Below are positions 52,381 to 63,612 of a DNA stretch of 64,000 bases, in pieces. The DNA comes from Aricia agestis (Eukaryota; Arthropoda; Insecta; Lepidoptera; Lycaenidae). The DNA is taken from NCBI RefSeq assembly GCF_905147365.1, contig NC_056412.1, positions 19,088,001 through 19,152,000 of the forward strand. The letters are read 5' to 3'. Made by a program: the position numbers and the translations under genes. The notes beneath the pieces are model-generated. The model saw only the letters and a program-made list of their open reading frames with translations. It was not told the DNA's origin and made no database searches. The stretch's first letter is position 1; every line of letters starts with the position of its first letter.

Positions 52381-53072
52381 AAAAAACGCACTTTATAGGA
52401 AATTGTAAAAAATGCATTATATCTAAGATAAATTTGGTTACAGATAAAGAAGCTTAATCACTTACTACATTCATTAGAACCAAACAACAATTTAAAAACT
52501 GTTCATTATATCGACGGGTGAAAGCAGAAGTGGCGTATCTCGAAAAACCCAACTTTACAGTAGAGCCAAAAAACTTAAAAAAAAATTCATAACTTCTATA
52601 TTTATCAACATAGAACGTTAAAAATTGGAACGTATTTATATTATTCTGAGGCCTATACGATGAGTTTGTTCAAATTGTTCTAAAGTTGATATTTCATTGA
52701 TTTTTAACAAGTTACGACAAAATATTTTTCTATTTTATGCAGCAGAAATGTTGTATCTTTGAGAGGAAATGTATAGAAAACTTAAAAAAGCAATTTTTTT
52801 TGAGCGACGGATCTGTCGTATCTCAAATATAACATGCCCCTACAAATTTCGTTTCGCCGTATCTTATTTACTTAATTAAATTGCATTACAACTTTTGGTT
52901 TAAGTGCAAAATCGGCGACAGACGTTGTTAAAATGGAATGCTGTATCTTAAAGTGAATGAATTGTTTGTTTTAAAAGAATGTCATTGTAACATATTATAA
53001 GAAATAATACAATTATTTACTATTATTTGTTTGAATTTTACATGTGTGCAGCAAAAAATTACGTGAAGAACG
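52381..53072. other. Stretch with recurring GTATCTYAAA words, no gene
   Basis: GCGTATCTCGAAA, TTGTATCTTTGAG, GTCGTATCTCAAA, GCCGTATCTTATT and CTGTATCTTAAAG occur between 52530 and 52960 with irregular spacing. Meaning unknown. Confidence 0.4.
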
Positions 53073-53125
53073 CACGGTGGAAGACTGCCACTCATTAAGG
53101 TGATGAGTGGCAGTCTTCCACCGTG
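53073..53125. repeat. Perfect 23-bp snap-back palindrome
   Basis: 53073-53095 (CACGGTGGAAGACTGCCACT at its start) pairs exactly with 53103-53125; 7-nt loop. CGTGAAGAA flanks it directly on both sides as a direct repeat. Confidence 0.97.
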
Positions 53126-54063
53126 AAGAATGATGGCGAAAAGTTGCAGATAAGATAAAATATGGTATATTATAATAAATAAACTAATATTCTATGACAT
53201 AATATAAGTTGTACCCTTAAATTATTCATATTTGCTAGTATGTAAGCCTTTTTGTTTGTAAAAAAAGTAGAGGACCAGCACCGATTTGAGAAAAATAGAC
53301 CTTTAAGTTATTTATTTCTACCTTTGTAATAGTTCTAGGCATATTATATTTTTCCCACAATCCTATAGCTACTCATTGAATACTAAAACAAATAATTTAC
53401 AACAATATTCCCTTTTTTTAATAGTAATTTCAATGAAGATAAAAGAAAAGCCGTTTGGGAAATTCACCCGCACAATATGTAGAGCATGGGTCGAGCGACA
53501 TCTCAATATTGGTACCTCAAGTCACACGTCCCTACAATTTGACATGAGTTTTCCTTGACAAAGGTTACCGTGAAGGGCCTGTTTTGTATGCGGGCCCTCG
53601 GCGCCCTGTCGGCCCTTCGCCCTGCGTCGTGTATTGTGTCCTGTGATTTCGCGCTCCGCTGGGCTCCTGTAAGCGAAACAAATCAATTTGGTGGCTCGGG
53701 GTTTTCGATTTCAAAACAAGATAATACGATTTGTTTCAATTATTGCGGTGTATTGCTTACAATATCGGAGGTAAATGTGGCTTTGTTTTACTGGATGTGA
53801 TGTTTATTCTGAATCGCTCTGATCTTAATTCTGTTCGATAGAGCAATGGCCTGATCAAGATGGTATGCACCTCGCTGGGTTGGAAGATTTTTTTTGGGGC
53901 TCCCTAGTCCCACACATCCCATGAATGATGATAATTCTAACTGGTTCACTCTAAAAGTATAGAATAGTTACATAAAATTATGATATAAATGTTTGCAGAT
54001 TTAATTCTCTATTACTTTGTGATTACCCGGCATAAGGATAGTAAGAACGGAACCGCGGGCATA
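53126..54063. other. Intergenic stretch with a small GC-rich island
   Basis: About 53570-53670 is GC-rich and CpG-rich, followed by GTAAGC, a possible splice donor at 53669. No protein family recognised in the open frame at 53555-53800. Confidence 0.3.
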
Positions 54064-54299
54064 AGCTTTGTCCACACTGTACCTTTTTCTGTTCATCAAG
54101 GGCATGCGTTATAGCGCAGTCAACAGCGCACGTGAGGCATGCCCGCGACGCATGCCCTCTGACCGTATCCAAAAAACAAAAATGACAATGTTGGCGTTGC
54201 GTTCGTTGACGTATTCAATTATTGAATGTGCCAAAATGAAAGTTGAATAAAAGAAGATGACGAAAATTGAAGACGAAAGCGCATAGTGTGGACATAGCT
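54064..54299. mobile_element. TIR element (MITE), 236 bp
   Basis: AGCTTTGTCCACACTGT at the left; AGCTATGTCCACACTAT (complement) at the right. The inner TTTTTCTG/GAAAGCGC parts diverge. No clear target duplication. Confidence 0.65.
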
Positions 54300-55823
54300 A
54301 TTAGCTGCTTAGTGATACTCATATTACTATCTTATACTGTATAAATATTTTAAATTATTTACGCAACGTCTATTTAATGTCTGCTGTCTAAGTCTGTCAT
54401 GTGAGTTTTAGAAGACAAGTAGACTTTGTATAAGTAATTATTGGCTATAAATATTTTATTGCTAAGGTGGATATTGATTAAATTATAAATGTTGGTCACA
54501 TATTATAATGGATAGAACTGCTACATGGCTGTCGTACTCCCATCGAATGAGTAGTGTTTTGTCCACCTGCTCCCAAACTCTGATTTCAGGTCACGTGCGG
54601 GCCCATCACCGCGATTACAAGTTTGGGAACATTTCACGTCCACAATGAGAGTATAATCAGGCCTGTATAGTAGTACCCAGGTACAGCCGATTGAACCTTA
54701 ATATCTACGTCATAAGGGTTAAATTCTGTGATGAAATAACTGTGAATGGTAGAGCTCTAGTATCAATGCAGAACTAATGAACTAGTTTTACTGTTCACTG
54801 TTCACTTATAGCATACTAATTTATACTACCTTGTGCTATGAAAACTTTTCGTTTCATTATTTTATTATTCATCCCGAATAAAAACTTTTTTAGTGTGTCC
54901 ATTGAGGTACGTCGTTCCATTCCAGCAAATGGTCGGTCGACACTCCACTTACATAAAATGTATGTACCTTTATTCAAAATATAATGTTATCCTGTTTACA
55001 CAATAACGACAAAGCTTATACTTAAATTTTTAACAAGGTAAATGGTGCTTTTTCACAAAACTGCACGCAAGCACGACTTTAACCCACACTTGGCTAGTTT
55101 TTTACTCCAAATATTTTTAACCAAGGGGGCATCCACAAATAACGTGAGGTGTTCAAGGGGGGAGGGGGTCAACTCAAATCTCATCAAATCTTACGTTGCA
55201 GTTGGAGGGTGGATCTCGGCAAATCTCACGTAAGTATTTTTTTTTTCTCAAAATTAATAAAAGACCTCACGCAGTTTGTGGTCGCCCCCCAACCATTAGC
55301 ATACATTAAACATATCTAGAGTTATTTTAAGACGTAGGTACCTCATCTTTATTGACTTCCTAACGCTATTTAATTGGGCCCTTGAAATGATGACAATCAA
55401 TTTAATTCGTAGCACACGTCGGTTATATCTTAACCTACACTTCCCTCTCAGGGGGAAGTAAAGGGGACTCCCCCCTTTCCCCTACGTGACTGGACTACAC
55501 GCATGATCATTTTAATATTGCATTTCATATTGCTTTTATGTTAATTGTGACATTATTTCTAGACGGTTCTAGAAAATATATCTAGACTCGTACGTGATCT
55601 TATTAAATAAAGCAGAATAGTTTAAAAAACCATCACCCTAATGTTGATATTATGATCATCAAACTTTGCATTTGACTGGCTGATGAAGATTATGTAAGTC
55701 ATATTTTTTTACTTTTCTATGTATATTAAAATGTACGGACAAATCTTATAACACAGCGTACAAGCTACTGTACGGAAGCTCTACAATTATTATGTGTATA
55801 CTAATCTCAAAATTACTTATGAC
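54300..55823. other. Intergenic stretch, nothing coding
   Basis: GC/G-rich words GGGGGAGGGGGTC (about 55158) and GGGGACTCCCCCC (about 55464) only. No gene. Confidence 0.35.
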
Positions 55824-56012
55824 TTTTTTTTTATGAAATAAGGGGGCAAACGAGCAAACGGGTCACCTGATGGAAAGCAACTTCCGTCACCCATGGACAC
55901 TCGCAGCATCAGAAGAGCTGCAGGTTCGTTGCCGGCCTTTTAAGAGGGAATAAGGTAATAGGGGAGGGTAGGGAACCAGCTCATTAGTGCCGAAGCATGG
56001 CTCTCCCACGTA
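55824..56012 (+). mobile_element. Dispersed repeat R1, internally deleted copy
   Basis: Normal start and core, but the sequence jumps from GGGGAGGGTAGGGAA directly to CCAGCTCATTAGTGCCGAAG, removing the palindrome-containing centre. Confidence 0.85.
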
Positions 56013-56656
56013 TCTAACACACATTATATTTCAGAGCATATTATGTTGTAGCACAATTATTAAATATAAAAACAAAAATCTTTTTCATTCCAAAATACAT
56101 AGAGATCAAGAAAGATGGTCTAAGATAGTTAATTACATCATGACGTTAGTATAAATTTTAGTAGGAGAGTTACCGCGTTTCGTGCCAAAATAATTTATTT
56201 TGAGCAATTGGTTGATGGGTTTCCATATTATGTTATATAATATGGCAATATATCTGCTAAGCTAAGCTGGTTGGTTCTGAAGATATCAAAAGATTATTTG
56301 AAAAATTGCCCGTTAAAATAACTAATGAGACTTTTATTGTAGGTAGATTAGGCGCGCTAATAAGCAAATAAATAAATAAACGTTTATTCCCCTTTTTTGA
56401 CAATTACACCACAAGACATAAATAACAAAAAAGTAAGTAATAATATTTTAACCAAATGTAATGTATACCATCCTCGTATATTGGTGTTCGTGGTCTGAAA
56501 TGGCTGGGATTGATTTTCATGAAAAATTGTTTCTGTTTATCCGGTAGGTATGAGAATCAGCCAACTTCTAGTAGTCTCGATTCACTTGAAATGTGTGACA
56601 ACGTTTTCGGTATGGCAGCGACTTGATAATCAACAAAATAGGTACTTGTTATTTTC
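56013..56656. other. AT-rich stretch, nothing coding
   Basis: Contains (AAAT)n and AATAAACGTTTATTCC near 56370-56395, like a LINE tail in inverse orientation; otherwise nothing. Confidence 0.35.
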
Positions 56657-56960
56657 ATTTTTTTAATGAAATAAAGGGGCAAACGAGCAAACGGGTCACC
56701 TGATGGTAAGCAACTACCGTCGCCCATGGACACTCGCAACATCAGAAGAGCTGCAGGTGCGTTGCCGGCCTTTTAAGAGGGAATACGCTCTCTTATTGAA
56801 GGCTTGCAGGTCGTATAGGTCCGGAGATACTGCAGGTGACAGTTCGTTCGAGAGTTTTACAGTGCGCGGCAGAAAGTTACGCGAAATTTTTGCGCGTTTC
56901 ATATTATTGTCTCTAAAATTTCCACAGGAACTTTTTAAGCCTGGATACAATTCTAGTTTC
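56657..56960 (+). mobile_element. Dispersed repeat R1, alternative long form
   Basis: Shares the R1 start and core to GGCCTTTTAAGAGGGAATA, then continues with GAAGGCTTGCAGGTCGTATA, GACAGTTCGTTCGAGAGTTT and GTGCGCGGCAGAAAGTTACG, absent from other copies here. It suggests R1 is part of a longer master element. Confidence 0.7.
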
Positions 56961-57555
56961 GTATAAACTGAAGTTAACCGCTCGAAATAATTATCTCAAA
57001 CATATAAGTTAAAACTAAAACTATCATAGCGGGATTAAACTCGGCTACAAATAGCAACAAATTCTAACTCCGAGCGACTTAACCGAGTTAATTTAAGTTT
57101 ATTTCGACTATTCGGTGCACCATATCCGCCACAATATATAAAACGGTGATTAATTAGCTACACACTAATATACTATGATTAGCACATTTATTCAGCTAGC
57201 TGTGGCTCGATTCATATGCGTTTGGTCGTTAGGCCTACTACACAACGAAAACAGTAGCAATTGTATGTTAAACTAGCGAAAAGCCGAGCTTTGTGAGGGC
57301 TCGTGTCGTCACACCTTGATGATAACACATCTACATATAAATATAAATTACTATGTTAAAGCACAAATCCATGGGGGTGATAGTTTTTCCGTAAAGTGTA
57401 CCACGAAATGTACAGGTTGTGGGATATACTAGAGCTCGCTTCGCTCGCCCTGATAAATCGTTGCATACAATAATTGCTTGTGAACTCGTCGTGTAGCGGC
57501 CGGCCGGCCGAATCGAGCCGGCTTTCACAGCGGTTGTTCATGGCCTTTTCCAAGA
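56961..57555. other. AT-rich stretch, nothing recognised
   Basis: A GC-rich word CGGCCGGCCGGCCG occurs near 57500; no gene. Confidence 0.35.
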
Positions 57556-57658
57556 TTTGAAGTATGTCGGTAAAAATTTCATTAAAATTGATTCGGTTAA
57601 GGCGTAAAGAGGTAATAGACAGACAGACATCCAATAACGCTTCTATTTCATTAAAATT
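57556..57658 (-). repeat. Helitron-like fragment
   Basis: TTGATTCGGTTAAGGCGTAA, AGAGGTAATAGACAGACAGA follow the inverted family order. Confidence 0.5.
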
Positions 57659-57971
57659 TATAGTTACGTTTACATAGACGTACCACGTATATTATTTATC
57701 TTTTTAATTTCTAAAATTGCAGTCCACGTATTAAACGCTAAATTACCCGCTACACGTTAACAAGCGCTGGTTTCCAACAACCGGCAAAATCCCATCGACC
57801 GGCTAATACCTTTAGCTGTAAAATCTCATTTGCCGCGCATTGTACCCGCTAAGTCCTACTTCTACCTGGGTAGCCCAATACCTGCTACCTCGACCGAACT
57901 GGGATATGATTTTCATACGTCGAATGTCGCTTCGGTCACATGCTGAAGAACATAATTGTGTGTGATCATAA

Positions 57972-58300
57972 CACGTGAGTAGCTTAGTGGTTAAAGCGCA
58001 TGGCAATCAAGTCAGGCGCGGGTTAGAATTCCCTCGAAGAAAATTTCTAATAAAAGAGTTTTAGTTCTATATTCCTGGATCAGATATGTAATAAATATTA
58101 TGTGTATAATATAATAACAATAATCTTAAAATAACCCTCCTGGCAGTCGGGTAATAAATATTAACATTACGTATAGTACGAAAGTATATTCAACAAAATG
58201 TTTCCAGTTGTCTAGTATCTGTAGACTGTAAGTTGTAACACAATTCCTTCAGGTAAGTACTTAGCATGAGGCCATACGGACGTAAAGTTTTCGTAGTTGT
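57972..58300 (+). mobile_element. tRNA-derived SINE, copy 3, diverged
   Basis: GAGTAGCTTAGTGGTTAAAG (A box) and GGGTTAGAATTCCC (damaged B box). The tail has TCCAGTTGTCTAGTATCTGT, TTCCTTCAGGTAAGTACTTA and GAGGCCATACGGACGTAAAG. Confidence 0.75.
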
Positions 58301-58957
58301 TCCCAATTATATTCGAGGAACAAGAATCGGGACCCCGGGAGGTGTGAATTCGTAGATGTAATACTATTGTTATTGGTTGGCATTCGGAGCTGAAATGTTT
58401 TCAAATAACGCGGTTTTCTAACACCATTTTCTCTCGCTTCTGTTAAATTCGTATTTTGGACTCGTTTTAAGATAATCTTTTCTAAGGAAATGTTTTAGTA
58501 AAAATCAGTTTTGTTGATTGGAACAAGGAAAATAGAGTATTATAGTATTGAATGAAAAAACTTACTTGGGGGGTAGAGGTAGTTTTGAAATCGTCTTATA
58601 TTTTGCTCGGTAACTTTATGAAAACACATCGTCCTAATAATAAAACAAATTCAAATGACACTAAAACAATTTCTATCACTATAATCATACAAAAATATAC
58701 ATACAATATACATACAATATACATACAATATAGCTAAGTCCGAGTTTTTGTCACAACTCGCAACTACGAACAAAAGAATAAATAATATTTTGTGTTCAAC
58801 CCAAACAGATACAAGTTGCCATCGATGGTTACCTAATCGACTGCTAATTATTGTTTACGTGACGGTGAAAAGAGAAAAACTCAGCACACTAAAAGTATCA
58901 TCACCGTGATCGCTTGAAGGCTTCTACCGCACGCACAGACGAATATACTTAACTGTT
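58301..58957. other. AT-rich stretch with ATACATACAATAT microsatellite
   Basis: An 11-13 bp ATACATACAATAT unit is repeated three times at 58697-58733. No gene. Confidence 0.4.
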
Positions 58958-59060
58958 AAATGAAGATTTTGACATGAGCCCCATTCAATATTATCTATCA
59001 AACTCCTCATTAAATTGAAGTTTGATTATCATTAAATGTCTCCGGAGGAGGCCGTCAGAA
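58958..59060 (+). repeat. Unclassified repeat family F, copy 3
   Basis: GACATGAGCCCCATTCAATA, CAAACTCCTCATTAAATTGA and CATTAAATGTCTCCGGAGG parallel the copies at 15895 and 45520. Confidence 0.6.
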
Positions 59061-59280
59061 CTCTAAATTAGTATCATCACCAAAGCTCACTTAAAGGCTC
59101 ATTATCCTAAAGCCTTTGCGTATGATAAATAAGAAGCTCTTAAGTTTGCGATACTGACAGATCATTTAGTATCAATTAAGTAACAAAGACAGTCATTACA
59201 TGTTGATTCCTGAAGTTAATAGTCGCCGTTTATATCTTAAATGTGATAAATTAGTGCTCAATTCTAAAACGATACTCTTA

Positions 59281-60281
59281 GGCCCACTTGCGCCAGACTG
59301 GGTTAACACGCTTAACTCTGAGTTAAATTATACTTCGAATTTAAATTGACATCATATCTTGCACCACCAAGAGTTAGGAGTTAACCTCGTGTTAATTTTT
59401 TAAATTTTTAACCCGCCGATGTCGGAGGGTTAACTCTGGGTTAGTAATATCAAAACTGAGATTTTTCGGTTATGACTTTATGTAGTTTGTTGTGTTCAGT
59501 AATAGGTACCGGTTTTATTTTGTGTTTAACCATGATAAATGATCAGTGGTTGTTATCTGATGATGATGAGGAAGGGATGAAGGAATTATCGAATACTAAT
59601 GTATTCGATAATTCTTTTATCATCATGTAACTAATGTTCGGACTAATGTTCGGACTCATATTACAGAAGGATTGTAGAACGGACCGATCTGTTTAGGGTC
59701 CCGTATTTACTCACAAAGAGACCAAAGATTTCCATCGAAGATTTCACCTAGAAAAAGAAACTCTTCTCTGTTTATTAAATAAAATTGAAAATAAATGCAA
59801 TACACAAATACAAATGAGCATAAAAAGTAAGTCCCTACCAAATTTCAATAATAATATCATTGGATTAGTGCGTCTTTAGTGAACTCCTTTATAAATAGGT
59901 AGACTAGATAAACCATAAACTTATACGACAGTATAATATAAATAAGTATATGAGATAAACATTGGACACAAGTGTTTCTTCCCAATTTTTATCATTTTCC
60001 GCTTAATTTATTTGCACAAAATATCACAACACGCACGCATAATGCGACAAAGAATCACGTGTCATTTCAAATCTGACATAAGGAGATAGCCTTATTTAAA
60101 GTACTGTGGAGCGAGAGAGAGCAGTACACATGAATGAACATGACATAAGCCCGGGTTAGTTGACTCTGGGATAAATTCTTCTGGTGCAATATGTAGTATG
60201 AGTTTAATATTAAAAACGTTAACACTGAGTTATTAAGCCCCGGGTTATTTATTTAACTCAAAGTTTTGGCGCAAGTGGGCC
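59281..60281. mobile_element. PIF/Harbinger-like non-autonomous element (1001 bp)
   Basis: GGCCCACTTGCGCCA is inverted at the two ends. TTA flanks both sides (59278-59280, 60282-60284). The subterminal regions are rich in GGGTTAA/TTAACTC words on both sides. A short frame begins at 59532 (MINDQWLLSDDDEEGMKEL) and stops within 100 bp; it could be a transposase N-terminal remnant, but this is weak. Confidence 0.85.
59583..59614. repeat. Perfect 14-bp snap-back palindrome
   Basis: GAATTATCGAATAC (59583-59596) pairs exactly with 59601-59614; loop TAAT. It lies inside the Harbinger-like element. Confidence 0.9.
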
Positions 60282-60687
60282 TTACGATATTATCTAATTG
60301 GCCATAATATTATTATGATGAAAGTGACAGGGATAGTTTCAGACCTGATGATGGTGAGCTTCGCCCACAGTAACCGGTAAGTGGCAACACACACAGAGAG
60401 CGTTACTGGCCTTATAAGAGTCATAAAAAATAGCGTCTCCCGACTATCAGCATATCTTCTTGGCAGAGTGCCGAGGCTGTGTAAATTGCATGCCACTTAA
60501 TTTAAATACAGTTTTAGCCGCTATGTCTTTTCTTACTTAAATAATGAAACACACCTGAGCCCCTAGCCAAGACGTTTATCGCTTCTTTATAGAATCGTCG
60601 ATTAAAATGTATGGAATCGACATTACACGAGTCGAACGTCAACTTCATATTATTATTAAGCGCTTATATAATTATGTCAATTCTATT
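60282..60687. other. Intergenic stretch, nothing recognised
   Basis: No gene or element identified. Confidence 0.35.
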
Positions 60688-60775
60688 ATACAAAAAACAC
60701 AATTTTTAGCCTATTTTGCTCTTTAACGGACGGAACCCTTCATTCGCGAGTCCGACGGCGCTTGGGCGATTTTTT
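60688..60775 (+). repeat. GTTCCGTACC-family 3' end fragment
   Basis: ACAAAAAACACAATTTTTAG, CGGAACCCTTCATTCGCGAG, CGACGGCGCTTGGGCGA. Confidence 0.65.
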
Positions 60776-61004
60776 TCGTATTCCGTACCTGTTAGTTTAA
60801 TAAAGCGATTTATCTCGTGGTATTCGGTGGTTGATCTCGGGTAATCTGTGTCGGGGGCGCTAATGGTACACTAAGTCGGCTGACCTCGCTCGATAATGTT
60901 GCTTTTTTATTCACGAAATAAGTGAGCTTTCATATTGACAGCGTTAGCAACACTGGTGTTAGAGGAAGAGTTTTCAAAGATTATATAAGAACCTTTGAAA
61001 ACAT

Positions 61005-61318
61005 GGCAGAGCTATGCTTCGACACGAATAGGCCGGCTCGACCGGAGAAATACCACGGGCTCACAGAATACCGGCGTGAAACAGCGCTTGCGCTGTGTTT
61101 CGCCGAGTGAGAGAGTTTACCGGAGGCCCAATCCCCTACCCTTTTCCCTTCCCTACCCTCTCCTATTTGCTTCCCTACCCTCCCCTATTACCCTATTCTC
61201 TCTTAAAAGGCCGGCAACGCACCTGCAGCTTGTCTGATGCTGCGAGTGTCCATGGGCGACGAAAGCTGCTTTCCATCAGGTGACCCGTTTGCTCGTTTGC
61301 CCCCTTATTTCATAAAAA
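61005..61318 (-). mobile_element. Dispersed repeat R1, full copy
   Basis: Inverted: GCAGAGCTATGCTTCGACAC through AGCGCTTGCGCT, TTTACCGGAGGCCCAATCC and TGTCCATGGGCGACGAAAGC to TTATTTCATAAAAAAA. Confidence 0.85.
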
Positions 61319-61917
61319 AATAATAATAAAGGAAGGAAAGGTGGTAATTAGTACAGTAACAAAATACTTGCTAATTTTCATGTGATAGATTTTTCTATGA
61401 CATAAATTAATGCGAATCGATGACTTCACTAAAATGCAGTTACATGAAAGCTTACGTTACTACCTTTGTTTATTTTTAAGTTACTATAGTTCAAACCTGG
61501 TTCAAACGGATAGACGAGATAAAACTTCAGAATATTAATATGAAATGTCAAAATCACAAAGAAATCATATTTTGTCTCCTTTTTCTAACTATATAGACTA
61601 AAGTTATTGTTACTCCAAATTTCTCTACCTGTGTGGCCGAATTTGTATAGGAGGACTTTTAGTAGAAAACCGATCAAAAGCGTGTTAAGAAAGATTTTAT
61701 TATTCTCAGAGAGTTTTAAACTCGATTTTATAACTTAAGAAGTGACCAAACTCCGAAGTCTCACAAAAATAAAAGTTTCAAATACTTAGCTGTGGAAACC
61801 CGAAGTGAATCAATAACTCCACGTGTATAGGGTTTTATTGTCATCATCGTTCTTCTATAAGAACTTAGTAAAAGTTTAACAAACACAATTTAACGTCTTT
61901 ATATTTATTTTATATGA
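61319..61917. other. AT-rich stretch, nothing recognised
   Basis: No gene or element identified. Confidence 0.35.
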
Positions 61918-62078
61918 ACCGTTCATTTTTTCGGGATAAAAAGTTACCAGTGTCCTTTACCGACTCAAATTATCTTCATACCGAATTTCAGCAAAATCAG
62001 TCAAGCGGTTTGGGCGTGATCAAGAGGTAGCAGAGAGACAGACAGACAGACACATTTTTGCATTTATAATATTACTAG
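61918..62078 (-). mobile_element. Helitron-like copy, 5' part, inverted
   Basis: ATTTTTTCGGGATAAAAAGT, TCAAGCGGTTTGGGCGTGAT, AGACAGACAGACAGACACA, ending ATTTATAATATTA exactly where the next repeat begins. Confidence 0.6.
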
Positions 62079-62344
62079 CGACTCGCCCCGGCGTCGCACG
62101 GGTATAAAATATATAGCCACTGAAAAAATGACGCCTAGCCTATGATCCTTCACGTGGTCTACTTCTCTCTGCCACTCTACTACACTCTCGCTAAGACTAA
62201 TAAGTCTTAGCGTGATAAAATATAGCCTATAACCTTCCTCGATAAATGGGCTATCTAACACTGAAAGAATCATCAAAATCCGTTGCGTAGTTTTAAAGAT
62301 TAAAGGGAACAAAGAATATGAGGGAAAAAAGCGACTTTGATTTA
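62079..62344 (+). mobile_element. Single-unit relative of the 681-1830 element
   Basis: Starts CTAGCGACTCGCCCCGGCG and CGCACGGGTATAAAATATA; has CCTTCACGTGGTCTACTTC, TTAGCGTGATAAAATATAGC and GGGCTATCTAACACTGAAAG once each. It gives the un-amplified form of the 174-bp unit. Confidence 0.7.
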
Positions 62345-62396
62345 TAATATGTACAGATGCATGGATTATGTATGATGTGTTCGTACGAAAGACGTG

Positions 62397-62440
62397 CAAA
62401 ATACGTGAAACTTTTGAGATTGAAAGTTTCACGTATTTTG
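62397..62440. repeat. Perfect 18-bp snap-back palindrome
   Basis: CAAAATACGTGAAACTTT (62397-62414) pairs exactly with 62423-62440; 8-nt loop. Confidence 0.95.
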
Positions 62441-62945
62441 TTTACAAGTGAAACTTGCGATCGATCGTTTCGATCCAACGCAAACAAAATGTCAGATTTA
62501 TGTCAACGCGTAGAGCTCATGCTCACTGATCTGTTATTGCCTATTGTTAGGTTTCATAGAAAACAAGAATAAGAAGCTCCCCTGAACCAGAAACCAGTTC
62601 ATAGTACGCCTTTAAAATTTCAATCGCGTAAATCGCATGCCAGTATGAAGGTCCCTAACGATCGGCTCCACTTGATCTTACAATAAGTCCGTGAAAATTT
62701 TTCCCGGAGATTTTCGGCACAAAAGAAGCAATTAATGCGTAATATTCGCCTGAAAAGTAACAGAACAGCTCGATATTGGAACGCCGAATATTGTGATCGT
62801 TTGTACGGGCTCTGCTGTGTTTATAAGGAGAACTGCTTACGGAAATATCGTAGCTGCTTATTTTTTTAAACTTTAGGATAGGTACTTCTGCACTTGTGAT
62901 GTTAAATTTAGGTGATATATTCTGCCGCTTTTGTTTGCTTGTCGT
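62441..62945. other. Intergenic stretch, nothing recognised
   Basis: No gene or element identified. Confidence 0.35.
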
Positions 62946-63211
62946 AATTTAGTATTTTATTACAATAATATCTATATAATTTATATAAAACTCAAAGGTG
63001 ACTGACTGACATGGTGATCTATCAACGCACAGCTCAAACCACTGGTCCGATCGGGCTGAAATTTGGCATGCAGGTAGATGATATGACGTAGGCATCCGCT
63101 AAGAAAGGATTTTGATCAATTCTACCTCCAAGGGGTTAAAATAGGGGATGAAAGTTTGTATATAATAATACTTCTTAACGCGAGCGAAGCCGCGGGCAAA
63201 AGCTCGTGATA
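62946..63211 (+). mobile_element. Dispersed lepidopteran repeat ending in GAAGCCGCGGGC
   Basis: CTCAAAGGTGACTGACTGAC, GAAATTTGGCATGCAGGTAG, AAGAAAGGATTTTGATCAAT, AACGCGAGCGAAGCCGCGGG, then CAAAAGCTCGTG. A well-preserved copy of a family that I recall as frequent in moths and butterflies. Confidence 0.75.
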
Positions 63212-63612
63212 TATACGGTGCGTTTACGCTGTGGCTTTACGTACGCGTTACGCGTTACGCGTACCTAGTTTGCCCCGTGATGTGGCTATGATCGGATATA
63301 TGAAAATTGAATTAAGTTCTAATTGGTGCCTTCCAAAGGTCCTAATTAAAATTATTTTGTCCTTAGGTCTACAATATTGCATCCAAATAATAAAATGTAA
63401 TTTTAGTAGTTATTCGTTATTTCTATTCCAAACTCATTAAACATAATTTAAAGACAATGTAAATAGGAAAGTGAAATGTTCATTGCGACAATTAATTCAA
63501 AACCTCCACATTAATACAAAATGTTCAAGCATTTATAGCGGCTTTGACTGCTTCTGTAAGGACCAGCGAACTCACCACGTTAGTTTTGTTCGATGCATTA
63601 TGCAACATTCTA

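Noticed and set aside
62064..62432. 122-codon minus-strand gene
   Set aside because: It runs antisense through a dispersed repeat (62079-62344) and into a perfect palindrome; the codons translate repeat sequence.
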